Positions 18,401 to 29,955 are shown, counted from the stretch's first letter. The stretch: DNA of 64,000 bases from an uncultured Sphingomonas sp. (GCF_913777625.1 NZ_CAJYTI010000023.1:25959-89958); one strand, 5' to 3'. A program made the numbers and translations. Notes: generated by a model from the sequence alone, not told the origin.

Positions 18401-18611
18401 CGTTGGTGCGGACCGACTGGGTCAGCCGCCGCGCCGCGATGATCTGCACATCGGCCTGATGGCCAAACAGGCCGATCGCGGTCTGCGCCGGCTGTGCTTC
18501 AATCGAGAATTGCTTGGTTTGTGCTGCAGCCTGTGCCGCGGCCGGCATCGCGACCATGCAGACGATGCTCGCGGACGCAAAGAGCGCCCCGCGCAAGGTG
18601 GCCCTCGCCAT
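15453..18611 (-). CDS. TonB-dependent receptor with N-terminal STN signalling domain
   Basis: A 1052-residue outer-membrane transducer. The ATG at 18611 follows a strong GGGGAGGAAAT site; an in-frame upstream ATG lacks one. The signal peptide is at about residues 1-28. Next is an STN (secretin/TonB short N-terminal) domain, about residues 33-105 (FSIEAQPAQTAIGLFGHQAD ... RTYVVVP), as in FecA. Then come a linker, a TonB-box-like ATIVVTGLR, the plug (IVDAISTKDIGKLPDANLAESLQRITGV) and a barrel ending RRFKLGARISF. The plug type is that of the large sugar/peptide TBDRs of sphingomonads and caulobacters. The STN domain should contact the FecR-like protein encoded just upstream, so ligand binding would release the sigma factor. 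It has its own ECF-type promoter at 18669-18697. Confidence 0.93.
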   Translation of the reverse strand: MARATLRGALFASASIVCMVAMPAAAQAAAQTKQFSIEAQPAQTAIGLFGHQADVQIIAARRLTQSVRTNGVRGEYTVGEALNRLFAGTGLVARQSGPRTYVVVPRPNAEPTGGGAGKPVAMASQGSGPQEQSSAPAVQAPAAEEGATIVVTGLRASLDNSRGIKRAASGIVDAISTKDIGKLPDANLAESLQRITGVSIDRSGGEGAFVTVRGFGPEFNTVLVNGRQIATPTDPSQASGRAFSFDTLASELVSGVEVYKSSTARYQSGGVGSTVNIKTARPFDYKGMKFAATVDANYDGNAKKSAPDASFLFADTLADGKLGVLLSGSYQHRFTKINQAQTDGWLVNPAIPGSQVNGGKGTVSATNPQGNIFIPQNFDSKVTREDRERIGGTLVLQYRPNDAVTVTADGLYTKFTNTTDARSYGHWFTASNLTNVKTDANGTVIDMTQASGIATDFHDKKFDKRTNTRAVGLNVEWQVSPNLVASLDGSYSLAKEDPNGGKEAYLALLGYLTGSSRYQSDGSRLPWQTETLPTFANPTNRCGSAVTDSGQPGSTTVVGAGQPMCQHVMLLRGYGIRDEVKQLRADLAYKGDGSEGLVKASAGFYGSEDRKRTSLYSNDGGTGCTTCGYNLPVPSSVAITTFNAGSNFLSGVSGSNRLPTQWLTFSGPALFDAITAQQGAGFTFAPPLVNDTIVKERVLGGYLETEWRGNVAGKPISIIAGVRFEDTSTNVNGLATAYTALVKLANDQTQYGSASSGTTRTVGTAHYLDILPNIALKWQLSDAFTVRFAASQTITRPTLEQLSPVTTLVTLRPGNFAASRGNADLKPFKASNLDLSFEYYYGRSSYVSLGGYLKSVNNFIVLNQTTGPVASASGSALLDPATGTPAQFTITAPVNGQDATVTGLEAAWQHAFGDTGFGFQVNGTLVGSNRHLDPQDLRNKFALTGLSNSANAVAFYDNHGIEARVAFNWRDHFLQYLAPPPLNGAGQAVTQVRAYSQVDASLTYHINQNVAVFVEGANLTNTIAFKYAYYSNQFLNAEDSGRRFKLGARISF

Positions 18612-18668
18612 ATTTCCTCCCCTTTTCAACCTGCGTCTTTTTCAGATCTTTGCGACCTGTATGTGCTT

Positions 18669-18697
18669 AGAGACGCCTGCGGGGATTTTCCTTCCCC
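18669..18697 (-). promoter_or_regulatory. ECF sigma promoter of the STN-TBDR operon
   Basis: On the minus strand GGGGAAGGA (18697-18689) is followed after exactly 13 bases by CGTCTCT (18675-18669), 58 bases before the receptor ATG. Counted from GGAA to CGTC the spacing is 16 bases, normal for ECF promoters. The same two boxes at the same spacing precede the sigma gene (20337-20365). The spacer also forms part of a small GGGGA/TCCCC hairpin. Confidence 0.72.
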
Positions 18698-18718
18698 GGT
18701 CACGCCCCCTCTCGAATT

Positions 18719-19708
18719 TTATTTCTCCATTGCTCGCGCCGTCATGCGCTGGATGCGGATGAAGCGCGGGTCGTCGAGATTGACGGCCAGGCCCAGCGCG
18801 TCGCGCACCGCCTGGGCAAAGCCTTCGGGATCGTTGATGCGGAACAGCCCGTCGAAGCGCTCGCCTGCGGCATCCGGGTCGGCGATGACGATCTGGCGCT
18901 CGTTGTAGCGATTGAACTCGTCGGCGGCGTCGGCCAGCGAAGTGCCGTTCAGATCGATCATGCCGCCACGCCAGGCAAGTGCGCGATCGACCGACGAGGA
19001 CTTGGTCGCTTCATAATGGACGATGGCGTGCTCGTTGATCAGCGCGGACTGGCCGGCGCTGAGCCGCACGCGCTGCGCCTCGTCCCCGTCGGACCAGGTC
19101 TCGACCACGCCTTCGGTGACTAGCACCTCGACGCCATTGTCGCGCTTGCGGACCGAAAAGGCAGTGCCCACCGCCTGCGCCCGGACCTTGCCGGCGGCGA
19201 CCACGAACGGACGGGCGGCATCCTTGGCGACCTCGAACCAGGCCTCCCCCTCGGCTAGTTCGACCTCGCGGGCGCGCTTCGCCATGCGCACCTGGAGAGC
19301 GCTGCCGGAATTGATCGTCATCACCGACCCATCGACCAACGGCACGCGCCGGATCTCCCCCACCTTGGTGACATAGGCGACCCCGCGCCCGGGAAAGAGC
19401 AACGCGCCGACGGTCCCGGCGGCAGACGCCGCGGCCAGCCCACCCAGCACCCCGCGCCGCCGCCAGAGGCCCGACCGCTCGAAGGCCTTGTCGTCGCTCT
19501 CGACGGGCGCAGCCTCGGCGATGTGCGCGACGATCTCCGGCGCCTGCCATAGCGCGTGGGTGCGCAGCAGCAGCCCCTGGCGGCGCGGATCCTCCGCAAG
19601 CCAGCGCTGGAGCTCGGCCTCGTCGGCGTCGCTCCAATCGCCGCCGTCCATGCGAGCGACCCAGGCTGCCGCAGCGTCGGCATCGGCGTGGGGTGACCTG
19701 ATGCTCAC
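18719..19708 (-). CDS. FecR-family anti-sigma factor / signal transducer
   Basis: A 329-residue membrane protein controlling the adjacent ECF sigma factor. The N-terminal cytoplasmic part (AAAWVARMDGGDWSDADEAE ... RRQGLLLRTHALW) is the DUF4880-type anti-sigma region. A single membrane segment lies near residues 105-125 (VLGGLAAASAAGTVGALLF). The periplasmic FecR domain follows (DGSVMTINSGSALQV, AEGEAWFEVAKDAARPFVV, VGTAFSVR), then a C-terminal STN-interacting region (LADAADEFNRYNERQIVIAD). I use the GTG at 19708, whose bases overlap the sigma stop codon (GTGA); a later ATG would cut away the anti-sigma region. The receptor gene follows after 107 bases with its own promoter. Confidence 0.9.
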   Translation of the reverse strand: MSIRSPHADADAAAAWVARMDGGDWSDADEAELQRWLAEDPRRQGLLLRTHALWQAPEIVAHIAEAAPVESDDKAFERSGLWRRRGVLGGLAAASAAGTVGALLFPGRGVAYVTKVGEIRRVPLVDGSVMTINSGSALQVRMAKRAREVELAEGEAWFEVAKDAARPFVVAAGKVRAQAVGTAFSVRKRDNGVEVLVTEGVVETWSDGDEAQRVRLSAGQSALINEHAIVHYEATKSSSVDRALAWRGGMIDLNGTSLADAADEFNRYNERQIVIADPDAAGERFDGLFRINDPEGFAQAVRDALGLAVNLDDPRFIRIQRMTARAMEK

Positions 19709-20295
19709 AGGATACCGGCCTTGCGACCGGCCGCGGGTTCCGCAGCCCCGACCGGCGTCTCGCCGGACCAGCCCTCGCGAATGGCGCGGACGCCTACCCA
19801 GATCTGCTTTTCCACCGCCTTCTCGGTGATCCCCAGATGCGCTGCGATTTCCTTTTGCGACCAGCCCTCGATCTTGCGCAGTTCGACGATGCGGCGGCAA
19901 CGTTCGGGAAGACCGGCGATCAGCGCCATCACGCGCTCATAGGCCAGGCGGATCGACACCTGCTCCTCGGGCGATGGGGTTTGGGTATCGCGGAAGCTCT
20001 CGATCTCACTGATCGCCTCGAGCGGCACGACCTGCTGGCGCTTGAGCCGGCGCAGCAGCAGATTGCGCGCGATCGAGAAGAAATAGGCGTGGCCGCAATC
20101 GATATGATCGACGGACTCCAGCGTCGCGATCCGGCAATAGGCTTCCTGCATCAGTTCATCCACGTCCTCGGGCGCAAGCCGTCGGCGCGCGAACCAGCCC
20201 CGGATGCGGTCTTCGTGCGGCACGATTTCGCGCGCGACCCATAGCGCCAGGGCACGGCGCCGCTCGACTTGCGATGTCACATTCCCTTTCGCCAC
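19705..20295 (-). CDS. FecI-like ECF RNA polymerase sigma factor
   Basis: A 196-residue ECF sigma factor. Region 2 (PEDVDELMQEAYCRIATLE ... HAYFFSIARNLLLRRLKRQ) should bind the -10 element, and region 4 (LPERCRRIVELRKIEGWSQ, KEIAAHLGITEKAVEKQI) the -35 element. It overlaps the FecR gene by 4 bases. Its own promoter (20337-20365) is nearly identical to the one before the STN-TBDR, implying positive autoregulation. The predicted circuit is ligand, receptor STN domain, FecR, sigma release, then expression of the receptor, halogenase-like, SapC and DUF6445-like genes. The ATG is preceded by GGCGAAAGGG, and there is an AGGAGGG further upstream. Confidence 0.92.
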   Translation of the reverse strand: MAKGNVTSQVERRRALALWVAREIVPHEDRIRGWFARRRLAPEDVDELMQEAYCRIATLESVDHIDCGHAYFFSIARNLLLRRLKRQQVVPLEAISEIESFRDTQTPSPEEQVSIRLAYERVMALIAGLPERCRRIVELRKIEGWSQKEIAAHLGITEKAVEKQIWVGVRAIREGWSGETPVGAAEPAAGRKAGIL

Positions 20296-20336
20296 ACCCT
20301 CCTATGGCCGCGCTCGGATTTTCTGTTTGCCCCAAG

Positions 20337-20365
20337 AGAGACGCGGGATAGCAAAATCCTTCCCC
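20337..20365 (-). promoter_or_regulatory. ECF sigma autoregulatory promoter
   Basis: On the minus strand GGGGAAGGA (20365-20357), 13 bases, then CGTCTCT (20343-20337); the sigma ATG is 42 bases further on. Box sequences and spacing are identical to those before the STN-TBDR, while the spacers differ beyond the first bases, so the match looks functional rather than a recent duplication. Confidence 0.72.
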
Positions 20366-20453
20366 GCCCCGGCGATTTTTCTTGTCGTCGCCGCTGGTCG
20401 CCGGCGCGGCGGCGGGCCTTCGTCACGCCGTGACTGGCTCCATTTCCCCGCAG

Positions 20454-21587
20454 TCACGCCGCGCAGGGAAGCAGCACGAGAAAGGTCGAGCCCCGCCCCA
20501 CCGCGCTTTCCTTGAGCTCGATCCCACCGCCGTGCAGCGTGACGAGCTGGCGGACGAGCGCCAGCCCGATGCCGAGCCCTTCGGGTTGTCCTTCCCCGCG
20601 GTCCACCTGCGCGAACAGCTCGAACACCTGCGCCTGCATCTCGGCCGGGATGCCGAGGCCGGTATCGGCGACCTCGATCGCGGCCCAGGCACCCTCCCGC
20701 CGCACGATGACGCGAATAGCACCGCCGGGCGGCGTGTATTTCGCGGCGTTCGACAGCAGGTTGCTGACGACCTGGGCGATCCGCGCCTGATCGGCATGGA
20801 TCCAGATCGGCGCTTCGGGCAGATTCACGGTCAGCGCGTGGCCTTGTCCATCGATCTGCGGGCGGCTCAGCTCCACCGCCAGCGCGACGGCATCGGCGAG
20901 GTTCATGCGTTCGGCGCGCAGCACGATCTTGCCCTGGTCGATGCGCGCGACATCGAGCAAATCCTCGATCAGCCGGGTCATGTGCCCGACCTGCCGCTCC
21001 ATCTGCCCGCGCACCTGCTCGGCCGCTTCGCCTTCGGGACGGCGTCTGAGCAGATGCAGGCCGGCGCCGAAGGCCATGATCGGATTGCGCAACTCGTGGC
21101 CGACCATCCCCAGAAAGGCATTCTTGCGCCGGTCGGCGAGTTGGAGGTTCTTCGTCAGTCGCTCCAGTTCGTCGCGCTGGGCGATGATCTGGCGGCGCTG
21201 TTCGTACAGCTCGAAGAAGACGTTGCTCTTCGACCACAGGACGCCCGCGTCGACAGGCTTCTGGAGAAAGTCGACCGCACCTGCCTCATAGCCGCGAAAG
21301 CGGCGCCGGGCGTCGGCACTGCCGGCGGTCAGGAAGATGATCGGCACGTGCCGGGTACGTTCGTTGCCGCGCAGGAACTCGGCGAGTTCGAAGCCGTCCA
21401 TGCCGGGCATCTGCACATCGAGCAGCGCCAGCGCGACATCGTGCACCAGCAGCAATTCCAGCGCCTCGTCGCCCGAGCGGGCCTTGAGGCATTCGAGGCC
21501 GTCCCGCCGCAGCAGCGCCTCCAGCGCCAGCAGGTTCTCGTCGAGATCGTCGACGAGCAGGAACTTGACGGGATCAGGGGCGGACAT
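20454..21587 (-). CDS. Receiver-histidine kinase fusion (soluble hybrid)
   Basis: A 377-residue cytoplasmic protein with the receiver at the N-terminus. Residues 8-125 are a REC domain with phosphoacceptor Asp57 (LALLDVQMPGMDG) and Lys in FLQKPVD. A short coiled coil (FFELYEQRRQIIAQRDELERL) follows, then HisKA (FLGMVGHELRNPIMAF) and HATPase_c with NLLSNAAKYTPPGG, DTGLGIP and GLGIGLALVRQL. There is no membrane segment. The ATG at 21587 overlaps the 3' end of the CheB gene by 14 bases. It is the last gene of a four-gene signalling operon and probably receives phosphate from the large hybrid kinase encoded first in that operon; this is inference from context. Confidence 0.88.
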   Translation of the reverse strand: MSAPDPVKFLLVDDLDENLLALEALLRRDGLECLKARSGDEALELLLVHDVALALLDVQMPGMDGFELAEFLRGNERTRHVPIIFLTAGSADARRRFRGYEAGAVDFLQKPVDAGVLWSKSNVFFELYEQRRQIIAQRDELERLTKNLQLADRRKNAFLGMVGHELRNPIMAFGAGLHLLRRRPEGEAAEQVRGQMERQVGHMTRLIEDLLDVARIDQGKIVLRAERMNLADAVALAVELSRPQIDGQGHALTVNLPEAPIWIHADQARIAQVVSNLLSNAAKYTPPGGAIRVIVRREGAWAAIEVADTGLGIPAEMQAQVFELFAQVDRGEGQPEGLGIGLALVRQLVTLHGGGIELKESAVGRGSTFLVLLPCAA

Positions 21588-22140
21588 GGGATTGGGCCAA
21601 TCGGATGAGATGTGGGGCAATGGCGCCGATCGTGAGGCTGGTAGCGTTGGGGCACAGCGCAAGGCCGGCTGCCGGCATCGTCGGCACGCGGGCAGTGTTC
21701 GGATCCTCGACGATCGCGGTGCCGCCCGCGCGGGCAACCGCGCGCAGGCCCTCGGCGCCGTCGTGGTTGGCGCCGGTGAGCAGCACGGCGATCACGCGGT
21801 GCCGCAGCGCGTCCGCCGCGCTTTCGAACAGAACGTCGATCGATGGCCGGCTATGGTTGACCGGATCGTCGGCGGAGAGCGCCAGGCTGCCGTCCGGCTC
21901 GACCAGCAGATGATAGTTGGCCGGTGCGAAATAGAGGGTGCCGGGCTCGGGCAGTTGCTTGTCCTCGGCCTCGCGCACCCGCATCGCGCAGCGCGCCTCG
22001 AACAGCGCCGCCAGCCCATGGTCGTGCTCGGGCGGCACATGAACGACGACCAGAACCGGCCACGCGAAGTCCGTGGGAAGCCCTGGCAGCAGCGTGAGCA
22101 GCGCCTGAACGCCCCCGGCCGAGGCACCGATGACGATCAT
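21574..22140 (-). CDS. CheB-type methylesterase, catalytic domain only
   Basis: A 188-residue stand-alone CheB esterase domain without the usual N-terminal receiver. The catalytic triad is visible: Ser7 (GASAGG), His34 (VVHVPPEH) and Asp127 (TGANHDGAEGL). In chemotaxis such enzymes remove methyl groups from glutamates of receptors; here no methyl-accepting protein gene is nearby, so the target is unknown. The ATG overlaps the CheR stop codon (ATGA), and the 3' end overlaps the next kinase gene by 14 bases. CheB/CheR pairs in sensory-kinase operons have been proposed to tune kinase signalling, and that reading fits here. Confidence 0.87.
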   Translation of the reverse strand: MIVIGASAGGVQALLTLLPGLPTDFAWPVLVVVHVPPEHDHGLAALFEARCAMRVREAEDKQLPEPGTLYFAPANYHLLVEPDGSLALSADDPVNHSRPSIDVLFESAADALRHRVIAVLLTGANHDGAEGLRAVARAGGTAIVEDPNTARVPTMPAAGLALCPNATSLTIGAIAPHLIRLAQSHVRP

Positions 22141-22981
22141 GCCGCACACCGCTCGCGTCGCTGGTAGATCTTCTCCTCGCGGACGAAGTCGGCGAAGCCG
22201 GTGGCATGGTCGGAAAAGCGCAGGCTTTCCTTGCGGCCGAGGCCAAGGAAACCGCGGCGCACGAGCGACTCCTCGAACAGCCCGACCGCGCGCTCCTGCA
22301 GGCTCCGGTTGAAGTAGATCAGCACGTTGCGGCACGAGATCAGGTGCATTTCGGCGAACACCGAATCCGTCGCCAGGCTGTGATCGGAGAAGACGACATT
22401 GGCGCGCAGGCTGCTGTCGAAGATCGCCCGGTCATAGTCGGCCGTGTAATAGTCGGAGAGCGAGGTGCGCGCGCCGGATTTCTGGTGGTTCTCGGTGAAC
22501 TTGCGGATCTGGTCGAGCGGATAGACCCCCGCCTCGGCCGCCCTCAGCGCCTTCGGGTTGATGTCGGTCGCATAGAAGATCGTGCGCTGCTCCAGCCCCT
22601 CCTCGCGGAACAGCATGGCGAGCGAATAGACTTCCTCGCCGTTGCTGCACCCGGCGATCCACACCTTGAGCGACGGGTAGGTGCGCAGGTGCGGGATCAC
22701 CTTCTCGCGCAGCGCCCGGAAATAGCTGGGATCGCGAAACATCTCGCTCACCTGGACGGTGAGGTAGTTGAGCAGCCTAGGCAGCATGTCCGGATCGTGC
22801 AGCAGCCGCTCCTGCAGGGCCGAGAAGCTGCTTACCCCCAGCCGGGCACGCGCCTGGAGCAGCCGCCGCTTGATCGACGCGCGGGCATAGTGCCGGAAAT
22901 CATAGTGATAGCGCCGGTAGAGCGCCTCGAGCAGCAGCTCGATCTCGATATCGTCGATATCGGGTTCCGCAGGTTCCTCGG

Positions 22982-22985
<4 letters not shown>
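22137..22985 (-). CDS. CheR-type protein-glutamate methyltransferase
   Basis: A 282-residue SAM-dependent methyltransferase of the CheR family. The N-terminal helical domain ([20 protein letters not shown]) precedes the catalytic domain with the SAM-binding [17 protein letters not shown] motif, the ATDINPKAL segment and the NVLIYF motif. I choose the ATG at 22985, which overlaps the stop of the hybrid kinase gene (ATGA); an ATG 12 bases upstream is also in frame. It is coupled to the CheB gene at its 3' end. With no chemoreceptor in the operon, methylation of a kinase or another partner is possible but unproven. Confidence 0.9.
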
Positions 22986-26431
<3,446 letters not shown>

Positions 26432-26517
26432 GCACTTGATCCCGATAGAGCCCCCGCGCTGCGCATACCGCACCATGGCGGCAGGGCAAGGGTCCCGACG
26501 AACAGGATCAAGCAGAC

Positions 26518-26556
26518 GGAGTGCCGGCGCCTCTCCTTGCGGAACGCCGGCACTCC
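26518..26556. terminator. Long perfect hairpin between kinase operon and TBDR
   Basis: The arms GGAGTGCCGGCG (26518-26529) and CGCCGGCACTCC (26545-26556) are perfectly complementary over 12 bp with a 15-nt loop. It lies 44 bases past the stop of the minus-strand TBDR and 87 bases before the kinase start. There is no T-tract on either side. It probably ends or stabilises the TBDR transcript; a regulatory role in the kinase leader is the alternative. Confidence 0.5.
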
Positions 26557-26599
26557 TTCGTGTCGCCGCCTTTACCCTTTCAGGCGCGGGCGGAGGGGA

Positions 26600-29323
26600 T
26601 CAGAATCGCGTGCGCAGCGTCAGGCCGTAGGTGCGCGGCTCGGCGAGGAACGAGCCGAACACTGCATTGCCCACCGCATAGGCCGGCGCCCCGAAGGCCT
26701 GCACCTGCGACTGGCTGCCGGCGCCCTGGAACGGCATGCTGAAGGCGACCTGCTGATACTTGGTATCGAGCAGGTTCTGCGCCCACAGCTCCACCGCCCA
26801 TTTCTCGTCCGGGCCGCGCACGCCGAGGCGGGCGTTCATCGTGACGAAGCCGTCCTGCATCTTCTCGATGAACAGATCCGAGCCGGTGTTGTAATCGCTG
26901 GTCATGCGGCCATCGACATAGAACAGGCCGGTCAGCCCGTTGCTGCCGATCGCGGGTGTCCAGGTCACCGCACCGGTCACGGTGTTGCGCGGCGCGTTGG
27001 ACATCTGGCTGCCGGGCAGCAGGAACAGCGCCGAGTTGAGCGGCACGCCCGACTTGCTGCCGACCAGATCGTGCTGATATTTGGCGTCGGCCAGCGTGTA
27101 GCCCAGGTTCACGGTGAAGTTGGACGTCGGGTAGAGGCCGACCTCCAGCTCCACGCCCTGCGTCACCACGCCCTTGCCGACGCTGCCGGTGCAAGCCCCG
27201 GTGGCCGAGCTGTTGTCGCGGTCCGCACCGTTCAACGGCGTGCTGCACCCACCGATATTCTGGACGATATAGGCGGTGCCGTTGAACGTGTTGAGCTGGA
27301 AGTTGGTGAATTCCGAGCGGTACACCGCGACGTTCGCGGTGAGGTGGCGCGAGGTGTATTTCGCGCCGATTTCATAGGCGTTCACCGTCTCGGGGTCGAA
27401 CCGCAGATTTGCCGCGGTGGCCGGCGTCGGCGTGGTGAACACGGTGGCCGTCAGCGCCGAGCGGTCGAGGTTGTAGCCGCCCGCCTTGTAGCCGCGCGCG
27501 AACGAGGCATAGGCGAGCGTGCTTTCCGACGGCTTCCACGAGAGCACGGCGGTGCCGGTCAGCTGGCCTTCCTTGAAGCGATGGCTGAACGGCACGCCGG
27601 TCAGCGCCGAGGTCGAGTTGCCGGTGCAGGTCAGCGTGATGATGCCGCCGACCAGTGCCTGGAGCGCCGGCACGCCGAGCAGCGGGCCGAGTGCCTGCTG
27701 CTGCGCCGGGCAGACGGTGTTGTTGTTGTTGAACGCCGCCGTCAGCGACTTGCTCTCGTGCGTGTAGCGCGCGCCGAGCGTGAGGCTCAGCTTGTGGGTG
27801 AGCTTGTAGATGTTGTGGGTGAAGAACGCCCAGTTCTCGCTGGTCTGGTTGTAGAGATCGAGCGTGCTGCCGAGGTCGTTGAGCGTGCTGAGGCGATCGA
27901 TGCCGGCAACCACCTGCGGGCCGACGGCAGGCGTCAGCGCGGCGCGGCCGATGGCGCTCAGGCAGCCGGGACGGGTCGGGTCGCGCAGCGCTGCGGTGGG
28001 GTTGATCGTCGCGACCATGCGGCAGGCGGCGAAGGCGCCGTACTGGGTGCCGAAGCGGAGATTGTCCGCCAGCTGCAGCTTCTCGCGCGCGTAATAGCCG
28101 CCGACCAGCCAGTCGAGCTTGTCGCCCAGGATCGTGCCTGAGAAGCGGCTCTCGTGGCTGAAGGTGTGGAACTGGCGGTAGCTGTTGCCGTCGTTCGGGC
28201 GATAGGCGATGTCGACATTGCCATAGTCGATGTCGGCCGCGCCGCCCGACTTGTACTCGCGGTACGCGGTCAGCGAGGTCAGCTGAGTCGAACCCAGGTT
28301 CCAGCGGACGCGGGCGGAGAGGCCATAGTCGGTGGTGAGGTTGGCATAGGCGCGGCCGGGCGTCTGCGCGATCTGGCGGTTATAGGGGTCGCCTTCGCTC
28401 GGCAGCACGCCGCCCAGGCTGCGCAGGATCGCGGTGACGCGGTTGCCCGCCGGATTGATCGAGAAATCGCCCGCGACGCCCGGCGTCGGGTCCAGCTTCT
28501 CGCGCGTGTCCATATAGACCGCGCCGCAGCACTTTTCGCGGCGATGGGTATAGTCGGCGATCAGGCGAATGCCGAGATCCGGGTTGACCGTGAACAGCAA
28601 TTGCCCGCGGACGAAATAGCGGTTGCGATCGTTATAGTCGGTCTTGTTGACGACATCGTACAGATAGCCGTCCCGCTTCGAATAGACGCCGTCGATGCGG
28701 AAGGCGAGCAGGTCCTTGACCACCGGGCCGGTCAGCGCGCCGGACAGGCGAACGGCGTTGTAATTGCCATAGGTGGCCTCGGCGAACCCGCCGAACTTGA
28801 ACTCGGGCAGCTTGGTGTAGATGCTGATCGCGCCGGCCGAGGAGTTGCGGCCGGACAGCGTGCCCTGGGGCCCGCGCAGCACCTCGATGCGCTCGATCTC
28901 GCCCATGTCGTTGAGGCCGGAGCCGGTGCGGCTGCGATAGATGCCGTCGATGAACACCGCGACCGAACTTTCCAGGCCCGGATTGTCGCCGACCGTGCCG
29001 ATGCCGCGAACGCGGGCGGCGGCATTGGCCTCCGAGCCGGTCGACGAGACCAGCAGCGACGGCGCGATCTGCGTCATCTGGCGGATATCAGTCGCGCCCG
29101 AATTCTGGAGCGCCGCCTGGCCGAAGGCGGAGACGGCGATCGGCACGCTGGAAAGACGTTCCGAGCGCCGGGTCGCCGTGACCACGATGTCGGCGGTGTT
29201 CGGGGATTCGTTCTCGGCTGTCGAAGGCGTGTTGGCAGCGGAGCCTCGCAGGTCCTGGGCCGCGGCCGGAGAAGCGATCAGGGCAAGGACCCCGGCGGAC
29301 ACCAAGAATGCGCACTTCGACAT
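26600..29323 (-). CDS. TonB-dependent outer membrane receptor
   Basis: A 907-residue receptor. The ATG at 29323 has GAGAGGAAG just upstream and opens a signal peptide (about residues 1-22, ending ASPAAAQ). A TonB-box-like ADIVVTATRR follows near residue 45, then the plug (SVPIAVSAFGQAALQNSGAT, FIDGIYRSRTGSG, EVLRGPQGTLSGRNSSAGAI) and a barrel ending TYGLTLRTRF. The plug type is the common sphingomonad class whose ligands range from siderophores to sugars and lignin-derived compounds; the ligand cannot be named here. No STN domain is present. It stands alone, with a signalling operon downstream and the ydbH operon upstream. Confidence 0.92.
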   Translation of the reverse strand: MSKCAFLVSAGVLALIASPAAAQDLRGSAANTPSTAENESPNTADIVVTATRRSERLSSVPIAVSAFGQAALQNSGATDIRQMTQIAPSLLVSSTGSEANAAARVRGIGTVGDNPGLESSVAVFIDGIYRSRTGSGLNDMGEIERIEVLRGPQGTLSGRNSSAGAISIYTKLPEFKFGGFAEATYGNYNAVRLSGALTGPVVKDLLAFRIDGVYSKRDGYLYDVVNKTDYNDRNRYFVRGQLLFTVNPDLGIRLIADYTHRREKCCGAVYMDTREKLDPTPGVAGDFSINPAGNRVTAILRSLGGVLPSEGDPYNRQIAQTPGRAYANLTTDYGLSARVRWNLGSTQLTSLTAYREYKSGGAADIDYGNVDIAYRPNDGNSYRQFHTFSHESRFSGTILGDKLDWLVGGYYAREKLQLADNLRFGTQYGAFAACRMVATINPTAALRDPTRPGCLSAIGRAALTPAVGPQVVAGIDRLSTLNDLGSTLDLYNQTSENWAFFTHNIYKLTHKLSLTLGARYTHESKSLTAAFNNNNTVCPAQQQALGPLLGVPALQALVGGIITLTCTGNSTSALTGVPFSHRFKEGQLTGTAVLSWKPSESTLAYASFARGYKAGGYNLDRSALTATVFTTPTPATAANLRFDPETVNAYEIGAKYTSRHLTANVAVYRSEFTNFQLNTFNGTAYIVQNIGGCSTPLNGADRDNSSATGACTGSVGKGVVTQGVELEVGLYPTSNFTVNLGYTLADAKYQHDLVGSKSGVPLNSALFLLPGSQMSNAPRNTVTGAVTWTPAIGSNGLTGLFYVDGRMTSDYNTGSDLFIEKMQDGFVTMNARLGVRGPDEKWAVELWAQNLLDTKYQQVAFSMPFQGAGSQSQVQAFGAPAYAVGNAVFGSFLAEPRTYGLTLRTRF

Positions 29324-29577
29324 GACGGCTTCCTCTCAATCCCCAGCTTTTGCTTTGGTTTGATTGCCGTTTTGATCGGAGACGGATAAATTTCGATGAA
29401 TGCCGCGTCCGTAGTCGCACGGAGCGTGCAGCGGCCTCGCCCCTTCGCCGGAACGGCAGCGAGAGGCGCGATGCGCGGCTATAAGAGGGCTTCTAGAGCA
29501 GGTAGTTGCTGCGTCCGCGCGTCTCGAAAGGCGCGGAGCGAAGGCCGCGCCCTTCTCTTCCCGCTGCCCGCTGCCGA

Positions 29578-29955
29578 TCAGAGGCAGCGCGGGTCGCGAA
29601 CGGGGGCTTCATTGCCCCGGGTCAGCCAGCGGCCATCCGGTGCGCGGTACTTCTCGCCCGGCGCGGTGCGCAGGATCAGGTTGCAGCCGGTGACGAACGC
29701 CATCTGCTCGACGGTCGAGCTCGCCGCCGCCTGATCGGTGTAATGGCGCTTGCGCTGGATGTTGATGTTGTTGACGATCGCCTGCAGCTCGGGCGTCGCC
29801 GCGCCGACGATGCCGAGATAGCCGTCGGGCTGTTCGCCCACCTTGCCCTCCTGGCGCGCCGCCTGATAGGCCGGATCGCGTTGCGCAAGGGCCGGCGCCG
29901 CAACGCCCGCCGCGATCACTGCGGCCATGCCCAAGGTGTAAAGCAACTGTCGCAT
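29578..29955 (-). CDS. ydbL: YdbL family (DUF1318) periplasmic protein
   Basis: A 125-residue exported protein with signal peptide MRQLLYTLGMAAVIAAGVAA ending ALAQ. The mature part has the YdbL pattern: ARQEGKVGEQPDGYLGIVG, INIQRKRHYTDQAA and an ending in which the protein carries two Cys. The ATG overlaps the ynbE-like stop codon (ATGA), so the two are coupled. In E. coli ydbL is the last gene of ydbH-ynbE-ydbL and influences the envelope bridge formed by the other two products. The same gene order here makes the identification secure even though the protein is short. Confidence 0.85.
   Translation of the reverse strand: MRQLLYTLGMAAVIAAGVAAPALAQRDPAYQAARQEGKVGEQPDGYLGIVGAATPELQAIVNNINIQRKRHYTDQAAASSTVEQMAFVTGCNLILRTAPGEKYRAPDGRWLTRGNEAPVRDPRCL

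Noticed and set aside
15597..18908. Very long open frame (over 1000 codons) on the plus strand, opposite the STN-TBDR gene
   Set aside because: It is a GC-driven shadow: Arg/Gly/Ala/His-rich composition, no domain recognised, and the opposite strand encodes a clear TBDR with signal peptide and ribosome site.
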